NCBI RefSeq assembly: GCF_003019815.1
Contig: NZ_CP027773.1
Span: 5,139,501-5,203,500, forward strand
Direction: 5' to 3'
Source: Variovorax sp. PMC12
GTDB taxonomy: Bacteria; Pseudomonadota; Gammaproteobacteria; Burkholderiales; Burkholderiaceae_C
Length of the DNA: 64,000 bases
The notes beneath the pieces were generated by a model, which searched no databases, was not told the origin of the DNA, and was given only the letters and a program-made list of their open reading frames with translations. This document shows positions 34,768 through 42,067 of this stretch, piece by piece. The number at the start of each line of letters is the position of its first letter. The stretch's first letter is position 1. The translations under genes were made by a program, and so were the position numbers.

Positions 34768-35296
34768 GAGGACGAATATCTCAATCGACGAGGCGCACGG
34801 CTATGGCGCCGATGAGCCCGTGCCCGACAAGCTGCGCGGCCACGATGCCGCTGCGGCGGCCTACGACACGGCACACGGCTACGAGGGCGGCATCGGCGCG
34901 CTTGCCAAGCGCATGGGGCACAACCCCAACACGTTGACCCACAAAGTCAACCTGCAGAACACCACGCATCACCTCACGCTGCGCGATGCCATCGAGATGC
35001 AGTGGCAAAGCCGCAATTTCGCCATCCTGCACGCGATGGCGGGCGAGCTGGGCCATACCTGCAGCCGCGCCACGCCGGTCTACTCCGAGGGCGACCCGCT
35101 CGATACGCTCGTGCGCATGCAGGTGGCCTATGCCGACTTCGTGCAAGCGATGGGCGAGGCGTTGCTGCGACGCGAGGGCGGCGTGACGCGCAACCAGATG
35201 CGCAAGGCCGAGCACATGGCCGCAGAGGTCAACGCGCATGTGGGCCACTGCCTTGGCGTGCTGCGCGGCCTGATGCGGGAGGAACCGAAGTCATGA
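34766..35296 (+). CDS. CII-like phage regulatory protein
   Basis: 176-aa DNA-binding regulator of the phage CII/CP76 group. A Cro/CII-type helix region is GGIGALAKRMGHNPNTLTHKVN (about 42–63), followed by LTLRDAIEMQWQSRNFAILHAMAGELGHTC. The start at 34766 has GAGG eight bases upstream; the stop overlaps the next gene start. It probably sways the lysogeny decision; its target promoter was not identified. Confidence 0.75.
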   Translation: MRTNISIDEAHGYGADEPVPDKLRGHDAAAAAYDTAHGYEGGIGALAKRMGHNPNTLTHKVNLQNTTHHLTLRDAIEMQWQSRNFAILHAMAGELGHTCSRATPVYSEGDPLDTLVRMQVAYADFVQAMGEALLRREGGVTRNQMRKAEHMAAEVNAHVGHCLGVLRGLMREEPKS

Positions 35297-35586
35297 GCAT
35301 GAAACTGCTAACGATGGTTTTTGACCGCTATACGGGCGGCCCCGGTGAACGCCTGTTGGCCCTCGCGATGGCCGACTACGCGCGCGACGATGGTTTGCAG
35401 ATTCGAGCGTCTGTCGCTGCCCTGAGCAAGAAGACCGGGCAGAGCCGCAGCACTGTGCAGCGCCAGCTCACGCGGATGCTCACGGCGGGATGGCTGGTGC
35501 GCGTGGAGAGCAGGGCAGGGCGCGGCGGCTTCACGGCCTACCGCATCAGTCCGGCGTGGATCGCAGGGGGCCGAGCGGGCGCATGA
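35293..35586 (+). CDS. Winged-helix phage protein, paralogue of the replication initiator N-terminus
   Basis: 97 aa consisting almost only of one winged helix (SVAALSKKTGQSRSTVQRQLTRMLTAGWLVRVES). It is closely similar to the first ~95 residues of the next gene (MSxKLxTMVFDRY..., LLALAM.D.ARDDG). ATGA overlaps at both ends. It may bind the same origin repeats as a regulator; that is inference. Confidence 0.78.
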   Translation: MSMKLLTMVFDRYTGGPGERLLALAMADYARDDGLQIRASVAALSKKTGQSRSTVQRQLTRMLTAGWLVRVESRAGRGGFTAYRISPAWIAGGRAGA

Positions 35587-36533
35587 GCATCAAGCTGATG
35601 ACGATGGTGTTCGACCGCTATCCCGAAGGCGGCAGCGAGATGCTGCTCGCCCTGGCGATGGTCGATCACGCGCGCGACGACGGCACCAGCATATGGCCAT
35701 CGGTCGACGAACTGGCGCGCAAGACGCGGCAGAGCCGCCGCACCGTGCAGCGCCAGATTGCCAAGATGGTGGCTTCCGGCTGGCTTGAGCAGGTGCGGGC
35801 GGCAACGGGCAGGCGTGGCCTCACGAACGAGTACCGCGTATCTGCGGCGTGGGTGGCCGGCGAAACGCTCCCTACAACCACGGGTGTCAATTTGACACCC
35901 GACGAAAACGCGACCGAAACCGCCACGGGTGACAGATTGACACCCCTCAAAACACCCGAAGTTATCCACACGGGTGACAGATTGACACCCCATGAAGCGG
36001 GGTCGAGGGGTGTCACCCGTGACGCGAGGGGTGTCACCGGTGACGCGAGGGGTGACACAGCTATGACACCCGAATCTTCAAGAACCATCATTAACCATAC
36101 CCCCCTACCCCCCGGCGGGGGGGCGACCGGGTTCGATGAGCTTTTCTCGATCTACCCGAATCAGGACAACAGGTCGAAGGCCGAACGCCGATACCGCCGG
36201 CTTGCGCCGACAGCCGCGCAGCAGCAAACGATGCGCGCGGCCATCGAGGCCCAAAGGCTTAGCAAGAGGTGGCAGAAGGACGGCGGTGAGTTCGTGCCCG
36301 AATTCGCAACCTGGCTGCGCAACGAGCGTTGGCGCGACGTGCCTCGTGCAACTGGCGCGACTTCGGGTGCATGGCACGAGACGCGCAGCGGCATCGACGC
36401 GATGGCCCGCGCCCTGGGCCTTGCCGCATGGGATGAGTCAGCGTTCTCGATGGGTTGCGGCGAGAGCTACCTCGCATTCACCGCACGAGTGCGGCACGCC
36501 GTCGATGGGGCAGGGAGTGCCGTATGCGCGTGA
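35583..36533 (+). CDS. Phage replication initiator (lambda O-like)
   Basis: 316 aa. N-terminal winged helix (about 1–95), a middle linker encoded by the origin repeats (about 100–163, with 15-residue units TGDRLTP...), and a C-terminal domain (about 178–260: FDELFSIYPNQDNRSKAERRYRRL...) seen in phage replication proteins. No helicase or loader gene follows, so host replication proteins must be recruited. Same architecture as lambda O, with the origin inside the gene. Confidence 0.82.
   Translation: MSIKLMTMVFDRYPEGGSEMLLALAMVDHARDDGTSIWPSVDELARKTRQSRRTVQRQIAKMVASGWLEQVRAATGRRGLTNEYRVSAAWVAGETLPTTTGVNLTPDENATETATGDRLTPLKTPEVIHTGDRLTPHEAGSRGVTRDARGVTGDARGDTAMTPESSRTIINHTPLPPGGGATGFDELFSIYPNQDNRSKAERRYRRLAPTAAQQQTMRAAIEAQRLSKRWQKDGGEFVPEFATWLRNERWRDVPRATGATSGAWHETRSGIDAMARALGLAAWDESAFSMGCGESYLAFTARVRHAVDGAGSAVCA
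35882..36100. other. Predicted prophage replication origin: iterons, DnaA box, AT-rich segment
   Basis: Three palindromic 19-bp iterons (consensus GGGTGACAGATTGACACCC) start at 35882, 35927 and 35972, spaced 45 bp. A perfect DnaA box TTATCCACA is at 35962–35970. Three closer units starting AGGGGTG(T/A)CA follow at 36006, 36027 and 36048. The final CGAATCTTCAAGAACCATCA stretch is AT-richer and could unwind. Confidence 0.78.
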
Positions 36534-37309
36534 CCGTTGGATTCGAGGGCAGCGGTCTCGCCAGCGTGCAGGCGCAGCTCGCCAAGCTGTCGGGACAGCA
36601 GGCCAAGCAAGCCTATGCTGATGGCCTGAGTGATGGCGGCTTCCGCGCCCGGCGAGAGTGGCAGCGCGAGATGCGTGAGCAGTTCGACCGGCCCACGCCC
36701 TACATCCTCAAGAGCGTGTATGTGCGCAAGGCCACGCCCGAGCGGCTGAGCGTGGACATTGAGCCGACCTACTTCGGCGGCAAGGGCGTGGACCCGCAGA
36801 AGATTCTGCAGGCGCAAGAGTTCGGCGGCCCGCGGCGCGACAAGCGCAGCGAGGCAGCGCTGCGCCGCATTGGCATCCTGCCTGCCGGCTATCAGACGGC
36901 CATGCCTGCCACGCCCTACCCGGGCAGCGATGACGGCCGGGGCAACGTGCGCGGCGGCTTCCTCGTGCGCCTGCTGTCCTACTTCCAAGCCATGGGAGAG
37001 CAGGGCTACAGAGCCAACATGACGGACAGGCGCAAGGCCCGTCTGCACAAGGGCACCAAGGACCGCGAGGGCGTGCGCTTCTTCGTTGCATACGGTCGTC
37101 TTCGCAGCGGCCCGACACAGCACCTCGCACCTGGCATCTGGGCTGCGACCGGGCAGGACGGATTCATCGTGCGGCCCGTGCTGATGTTCGTTCGTGCTGG
37201 CGTCTATGACGCGCGAATCAGCCGCGAGCGCGTTGCCGAGCGTGGAGACCTTCAGGCCTACATCGAGCGCCGCATTCGCTACCGCGTTCGGAAGCTGGTG
37301 GGCGAATGA
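36524..37309 (+). CDS. Putative phage tail-completion / minor tail protein
   Basis: 261 aa, basic. VGFEGSGLASVQAQLAKLSGQQAKQAYADGL resembles the start of HK97 gp10-like or lambda Z-type neck proteins, and the end IVRPVLMFVRAGVYDARISRERVAE fits their conserved C-terminus. It is placed between replication and terminase genes, away from other connector genes, which is unusual. The ATG lies within the end of the replication gene. Confidence 0.5.
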   Translation: MRVTVGFEGSGLASVQAQLAKLSGQQAKQAYADGLSDGGFRARREWQREMREQFDRPTPYILKSVYVRKATPERLSVDIEPTYFGGKGVDPQKILQAQEFGGPRRDKRSEAALRRIGILPAGYQTAMPATPYPGSDDGRGNVRGGFLVRLLSYFQAMGEQGYRANMTDRRKARLHKGTKDREGVRFFVAYGRLRSGPTQHLAPGIWAATGQDGFIVRPVLMFVRAGVYDARISRERVAERGDLQAYIERRIRYRVRKLVGE

Positions 37310-37473
37310 CGGGCGCGCTCGACCTGTCGCCCGCCAGGGCGCCGCGCCCCTCCGACCGCACCCCGATGGTGCGGCCCGAGGGTGTCGCGGGTCCTTCGGC
37401 AGAGGTGGTCGCTACGGGTAATTCGAACCCCGGACTTGGACTGTTCGGCGGTACTGCTAAGGGGGTTAAGTGA
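37306..37473 (+). CDS. Small phage protein, translationally coupled
   Basis: 55 aa (MTGALDLSPARAPRPSDRT...GLFGGTAKGVK). The ATG overlaps the upstream stop (ATGA) and its stop overlaps the terminase small-subunit GTG start (GTGA). It exactly bridges the two genes. Composition is Pro/Gly-rich; no family recognised. Confidence 0.5.
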   Translation: MTGALDLSPARAPRPSDRTPMVRPEGVAGPSAEVVATGNSNPGLGLFGGTAKGVK

Positions 37474-38000
37474 AGGCTGTTGAAGCAATGAGGCAGGCGA
37501 TTTCGCAGGCCGAGTTTGGCGCATGGGTCGGCGTGAGCGAAGCGCGAGTGAGCCAGCTCATGGCCGAGGGCGTGCTGACGCGCGGTGAGTCCGGCCACGA
37601 GTGGCTGATTGCCTACTGCGAGCGCATGCGCGATATGGCGGCCGGGCGTGCCTCGTCGGAGCTGGGCGGCCTCGACCTTGTGCAAGAGCGCGCGGCGCTG
37701 GCGCGCGAGCAGCGCCTCGGCATCGCGATCAAGAACGCCGTCGCCCGCGGAGAGTACGCGCCCATCTCGCTCTTGGCCGAGGTGCTGGCGACCGCGAGCC
37801 AGTCCGTGTCGGAGCGCTTCGAGCAACTGCCCGGCCTGCTGCGCAAGGTGTGCCCGGAGCTGCCGGACACGGCACGCGACAAGCTCATGTCTGCCATCGC
37901 CGATGCGCGCAACCAGTGGGTGCGCGCGACGGCTCGGCTCGTGTCAGAAGCAGTCTCGCCGCCCGAGGACGACGAGCCGGAAGAGGGCGAGGCAGCATGA
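37470..38000 (+). CDS. Terminase small subunit
   Basis: 176 aa, Nu1/DUF1441-type DNA-recognition subunit. An N-terminal winged helix (ISQAEFGAWVGVSEARVSQLMAEGVL) recognises the packaging site; a helical oligomerisation region follows, and the acidic C-terminus (PPEDDEPEEGEAA) probably contacts the large subunit. GTG start with AAGGGGG upstream. ATGA overlap with the large subunit. Confidence 0.85.
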   Translation: MKAVEAMRQAISQAEFGAWVGVSEARVSQLMAEGVLTRGESGHEWLIAYCERMRDMAAGRASSELGGLDLVQERAALAREQRLGIAIKNAVARGEYAPISLLAEVLATASQSVSERFEQLPGLLRKVCPELPDTARDKLMSAIADARNQWVRATARLVSEAVSPPEDDEPEEGEAA

Positions 38001-40192
38001 GCCTGGCCCCGAGCGAAACGCAGCGCGCCGTCATCGCTGCGACCTTGACCGGCCTCGGGCCGCTGAAGATGGAGCGCCCCCAGCCGCTGAGCGCCTGGGC
38101 CGAGGACAATTTCTACCTGTCGCCCGAGGCAAGCCACACGCAGGGCGAATGGAAGGCCTACCCGTTCCAGAAGGGCTGGATGGATGCCTTCAGCAATGAC
38201 GACATCGAAGAGGTGACGGTGCGCAAGGCGAAGCGCGTCGGCTACACGAAGACGCTGCTCGCATTCATCGCCTACAACGCGGCGCACCGCCGGCGCAAGC
38301 AAGCGCTGTGGATGCCGACCGACGACGACCGCGACAGCTTCGTGAAGTCCGAAATCGAGCCCATGCTGCGCGACGTGACCGCGCTCAAGGCCGTGACGGT
38401 GCCGGGCAAGGAAGACACCATGAAGCTGAAGAGCTTCTTCGGGTCGGTCCTGCACCTGCTAGGCGGCAAGGCAGCACGAGCCTATCGCCGCATCACGGTG
38501 GCCGTCGCGATCCTCGACGAAGCCTCTGCCTTCGATGCCAAGATTGAGAAGTCCTCGGACCCGATCACGCTCGCGCGCGGTCGCCTCGAAGGCGCGCCGT
38601 TCCCGAAGCTGGTCGCAGGCAGCACCGTGCGTATCAAGGACTTCGACCACATCGAGTACCGCGAGAAGAACGCCGACGTGCGCATGCGATACAACGTGGT
38701 GTGCCCGCATTGCGATGCCGAGCACCCGCTGCTGTGGGGCGGGAGGAAGGTGCGCCACGGCTTCAAATGGGACGGCTACGACCATGACACCGTGCGCCAC
38801 GTCTGCCCGCATTGCCATGAGTCGATCACGCAGGCCGACTACCTGCGCATCTGGGACACGGGCGCAATGTGGGTCAGCGAGTGCGGCCGGTATCGCTACG
38901 ACCATGACCTGCACGTCTGGACCGATGCGCAGGGCGTTGTCATCCGCGCGCCGCGGCATGTGGCCTTCGTCGAGATGTGGAGCGGCTACAGCCCCCAGCG
39001 CGCATGGTCCGACATCGTGCGCGAGTTCCTGGAAGCCACGACCAAGGCGAAGGCCGGCGACACCGCGCCGCTCGAAGGCTTCATCAATGAGACCTTGGCG
39101 CAGTATTGGGAGGCCGTTGTGGAGCGCGCCGACGAACACGCGCTCTCACGCCGTGCCGAGGCCTATCGCCGCTTCACGGTGCCGTATGGCGGCCTCGTGC
39201 TGGTCACTGGCGTGGACGTGCAGGACAACCGCTTCGAGGTCGTGACCTGGGCCGTTGGCCGCGGCGAGGAAATGTGGTGCATCGACTACAGCGTCATCTA
39301 CGCCAACCCGGCCGATGAACGCGATTGGGCGCACCTCGATGCCTACCGCCAAACGATCTTTCAGCACGCCAGCGGGCAGGCGATGAAGATTGAAGCCATG
39401 GCCGTGGACACCGGTGGCCACTTCACGCACCAGGCCTACAACTACTGCCGCCAGCGCGAACGCGAGCGCGTGTTCGCCGTGCGTGGCGACCCGCAGCCCA
39501 GCAAGATGGTGAAGAGCAAGGCCACCGTGCAGGACGTGAACTGGGGCGGCAAGATCATCAAGAAGGGCGTGCGCCTGTGGTACGTCGGCACCGACACGGC
39601 AAAGGACTTGATCTATGGCCGTCTGTGCGTCGAGAAGCCCGGCGCCGGATACGTGCACTTCAGCAAGGACTTGCCGCACGAGTTCTACACGCAGTTGACG
39701 GCCGAGGCGCGTGTGCCGCAGCGCGTCGCCGGCGGCGAGGCATATCGCTGGATCAAGGCTCCTGGCGCGCGCAATGAAGTGTTGGACTGCACCGTCTACG
39801 CCGTCTTCTGCACGCACATGCTCGGCCTGCACCTCTACACCGGGAAGATGTGGCAGCGCTTGGAGTCAATCGTGCAGCCGCCGAACGGAGACCTGTTCGC
39901 GGGAGGCCAGCAGCAAGAGGGACCGCACGCCGATGTTTCACGCGAAACGCAGGTGCCCGAGAGCGCGACGGGAAATGTTCCACGCGAAACGCAATCGCTC
40001 GAAACCGCTCCAGTCGATGTTTCATGCGAAACGCATCCGACTCGACCAGTGCCCATGCCTGCGGCTGTCGAACAGCCGGCGCCAGAACCGGCGGCGCGTC
40101 CGCTGCACGCTCCCGCCCCTGCAAAGCCGGCGCCCGCGCGCCGAACTTTTCAACGCCCGTCACGACAATCCTTCCCCCCTAGATCATGGTGA
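37997..40192 (+). CDS. Terminase large subunit (GpA family)
   Basis: 731-aa packaging ATPase/nuclease. The ATPase motif region is KAKRVGYTKTLL (about 76–87), Walker B VAILDEASAF (about 172–181). A zinc ribbon with two CPHC pairs sits at about 235–273. The nuclease domain has VTGVDVQDNRFEVVTWA and AVDTGGHFTHQAYNYC. After the family core the last ~90 residues form a Pro/Ala-rich tail containing three 14-residue units with RET/CET cores, encoded by parS-like DNA. Confidence 0.95.
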   Translation: MSLAPSETQRAVIAATLTGLGPLKMERPQPLSAWAEDNFYLSPEASHTQGEWKAYPFQKGWMDAFSNDDIEEVTVRKAKRVGYTKTLLAFIAYNAAHRRRKQALWMPTDDDRDSFVKSEIEPMLRDVTALKAVTVPGKEDTMKLKSFFGSVLHLLGGKAARAYRRITVAVAILDEASAFDAKIEKSSDPITLARGRLEGAPFPKLVAGSTVRIKDFDHIEYREKNADVRMRYNVVCPHCDAEHPLLWGGRKVRHGFKWDGYDHDTVRHVCPHCHESITQADYLRIWDTGAMWVSECGRYRYDHDLHVWTDAQGVVIRAPRHVAFVEMWSGYSPQRAWSDIVREFLEATTKAKAGDTAPLEGFINETLAQYWEAVVERADEHALSRRAEAYRRFTVPYGGLVLVTGVDVQDNRFEVVTWAVGRGEEMWCIDYSVIYANPADERDWAHLDAYRQTIFQHASGQAMKIEAMAVDTGGHFTHQAYNYCRQRERERVFAVRGDPQPSKMVKSKATVQDVNWGGKIIKKGVRLWYVGTDTAKDLIYGRLCVEKPGAGYVHFSKDLPHEFYTQLTAEARVPQRVAGGEAYRWIKAPGARNEVLDCTVYAVFCTHMLGLHLYTGKMWQRLESIVQPPNGDLFAGGQQQEGPHADVSRETQVPESATGNVPRETQSLETAPVDVSCETHPTRPVPMPAAVEQPAPEPAARPLHAPAPAKPAPARRTFQRPSRQSFPPRSW
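39934..40033. repeat. Three parS-like 16-bp sites in the terminase gene
   Basis: TGTTTCACGCGAAACG (39934–39949), TGTTCCACGCGAAACG (39976–39991) and TGTTTCATGCGAAACG (40018–40033), spaced exactly 42 bp. The widely conserved parS is TGTTTCACGTGAAACA; these differ at two or three positions. In-frame parS typically reads DVSRET, as does the first copy. Confidence 0.65.
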
Positions 40193-40488
40193 ACGACACA
40201 AATAGAAATGACATCGTCCTCGACATCCTCGGTCGTCTGCAGCAAGCGCTCGCCGAGGCCAAGGGAGAGCTTACGCCCGAGCTAGTGAAAGGCATAGAGG
40301 CCGACATTCGCGCTGACTGGGGAGGTGACCGGGTGTTCATTGCGAAGCGCCGCAGCGAGGGCCACAGCAGCCGCAATAGCCGCATCTTCCGCGACTACTT
40401 GGCGGGTGAGCGGGTCAAGCTGCTATCGCGGCGCTACGAGCTTTCCGAGCGCCAAGTTCTGCGCATCATTAAGATGCCCACGAAGTGA
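40186..40488 (+). CDS. Mor-like transcription activator
   Basis: 100 aa matching the Mor/C family of phage Mu middle/late activators: IRADWGGDRVFIAKR, then SRIFRDYLAGERVKLLSRRYELSERQVLRIIK with the helix-turn-helix near residues 75–96. Overlaps the end of the terminase gene by seven bases. It is a candidate activator of late promoters; no antitermination protein was recognised elsewhere. Confidence 0.8.
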   Translation: MVNDTNRNDIVLDILGRLQQALAEAKGELTPELVKGIEADIRADWGGDRVFIAKRRSEGHSSRNSRIFRDYLAGERVKLLSRRYELSERQVLRIIKMPTK

Positions 40489-40551
40489 ATCGATCTTTCG
40501 ACAAGACCTGATCCTAGAATTGAGCGAAAGAAAAATTCGAGGAGAAATGAA

Positions 40552-41397
40552 ATGTTCGTTGATCGACCAAAAAGGCTCTATAAATACTTTTCGCCACAGC
40601 GGTGGACCTTTTTTCAAGACCTCCGTCTGAGGTATAGCCCCTTTGGGGTGTTCAACGACCCCTTCGAGGGGCGCCCGGATATCACGGCATTTGCTGGGCC
40701 AGAAACTCAAATCCGCAACGTGAAAAATGCGTTGAAAGGGGTGGTTGACGAGCTCTATCCCAACCTATCAGTGGAAGATCGTGAGCGAATAGCGATTGAA
40801 AAATATCAAGAGCTGTCAGCGAGCGAGGCCTTGACGGCGGACTTAAACCAGCAAATTTCGAGCTTCTTCGCAGCTCAAAAGATCTCAATGTATGAGAAGT
40901 TCGATTCGCTGATCGGAGCCCTCTGTCTATGCGAAGAGCGCTACAACTTGTTGATGTGGGCTCACTACGCCGATAGCCATACTGGCTTTCAACTCGAGTT
41001 TGATTCGGCGCATGTCGCGAAAACAAAAACGGGCAGCGAGAGGCCCTTGCACAGGGTCCGCTATCAAGAAAGAAGACCTAGCGGTACCCTTGAGGATCTA
41101 TCCGAGGTGGAAGTGATGCTCAGTAAAAGTAGCCACTGGAGCTACGAGCGCGAATGGCGCGTCTTTGCTCGTTTGGCCGACGCAGTCGAAACCAAAACGT
41201 CAACGCCCTATTCGGTTTGCCTTTTCGATGTCTTACCTCAGGCTGTCACTGGGATTGTCCTCGGGGCGCGAATTGATCCCGGTATCGAGATGAACATAAG
41301 AGATGCGTTGAGGTTGAACGGAAACCTCAGCCATGTTCAGGTATACCGCGCCGAACCAGACCAAACACACTACTTCTTGAATTACGTTCCCGCGTAG
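40552..41397 (+). CDS. DUF2971 protein, moron-like insert
   Basis: 281 aa. KRLYKYFSPQRWTFFQDLRLRYSPFGVFNDPFE and LCLCEERYNLLMWAHYADSHTGFQLEFD are the DUF2971 signature blocks, with HRVRYQERRP further on. GC is lower than the flanking structural genes. It has its own strong ribosome site (GAGGAGAAATGA) and is followed by a hairpin, so it looks like an independent cargo cassette inserted between terminase and connector genes. Function unknown; not needed for virion assembly. Confidence 0.82.
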   Translation: MFVDRPKRLYKYFSPQRWTFFQDLRLRYSPFGVFNDPFEGRPDITAFAGPETQIRNVKNALKGVVDELYPNLSVEDRERIAIEKYQELSASEALTADLNQQISSFFAAQKISMYEKFDSLIGALCLCEERYNLLMWAHYADSHTGFQLEFDSAHVAKTKTGSERPLHRVRYQERRPSGTLEDLSEVEVMLSKSSHWSYEREWRVFARLADAVETKTSTPYSVCLFDVLPQAVTGIVLGARIDPGIEMNIRDALRLNGNLSHVQVYRAEPDQTHYFLNYVPA

Positions 41398-41417
41398 CGT
41401 GGTGCGCTGCAATCCGA

Positions 41418-41442
41418 GCGAGGTTGACAGTTGCAACCTCGC
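41418..41442 (+). terminator. Hairpin after the DUF2971 gene
   Basis: 9-bp stem GCGAGGTTG/CAACCTCGC with a 7-base loop, 20 bases past the stop. No T-run follows, so termination is uncertain. Confidence 0.35.
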
Positions 41443-41521
41443 CACGAGGTGACACGAAGCGCCTTGTTGATGTCAGTCTCAGGCTTCGATAGTCCGGTCA
41501 ACACTGACCAAAGGTCCGACT

Positions 41522-42067
41522 GTGACTATCGACACCTCCAACCCCGAACCCATCTCCATCATTCCTGGCGATACCGTCAAGTGGGCACGAAGCCTCCCGC
41601 GCTACCCGGCCTCAGCCGGATGGGCGTTGAGTTACGAGCTACTCAACGCGATGCATCGCTACGAGATTCCGGCCACCGCTGACGGCGATGCCTTCCGCGT
41701 CGTCGTGTCGGCTCAGACCTCGCAGAGCTACGCGCCTGGCTCCTATGACTGGCGGGCGCGCGTCACGAACGCCGATGAGGTCTACACCGTCGCTAGCGGG
41801 CGGATGACCGTGGCGCTGTCCTTCGGTGCAGCCGGTGATGTTCGCTCGCATGCCCGCCGCACGCTCGACGCCATCGAGGCGGTGCTCGAAGGCCGGGCCA
41901 CGAGCGCCACCGCCGAATACGAAATCAACGGCCGTCGCCTGAAGTACATCCCGCTCAACGAGCTGCATGCGATGCGCTCGAAGTACCAACGGGAGGTTGC
42001 AGCGGAAGAGGGCAAGAGCGGACCGCGGGGCGTGTCCGGTCGCATCTCGGTGAGGTTCGGCGCATGA
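41522..42067 (+). CDS. Head-tail connector protein with GpW-like C-terminus
   Basis: 181 aa, GTG start. The first ~95 residues form a β-rich domain (tail-type). The C-terminal ~70 residues (ARRTLDAIEAVLEGRATSATAEYEINGRRLKYIPLNELHAMR in outline) match lambda gpW-type head completion proteins. ATGA overlap with the portal gene. Confidence 0.65.
   Translation: MTIDTSNPEPISIIPGDTVKWARSLPRYPASAGWALSYELLNAMHRYEIPATADGDAFRVVVSAQTSQSYAPGSYDWRARVTNADEVYTVASGRMTVALSFGAAGDVRSHARRTLDAIEAVLEGRATSATAEYEINGRRLKYIPLNELHAMRSKYQREVAAEEGKSGPRGVSGRISVRFGA

Noticed and set aside
35882..36071. CRISPR array
   Set aside because: The repeated units are palindromic iterons in frame within a gene, at two different periods, with short similar spacers and no cas genes.
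37310..37469. tRNA-like segment (GGTAATTCGAACCCC)
   Set aside because: A T-arm-like string is present but no acceptor, D-arm or anticodon arm folds around it; the region is the coupled 55-aa gene.
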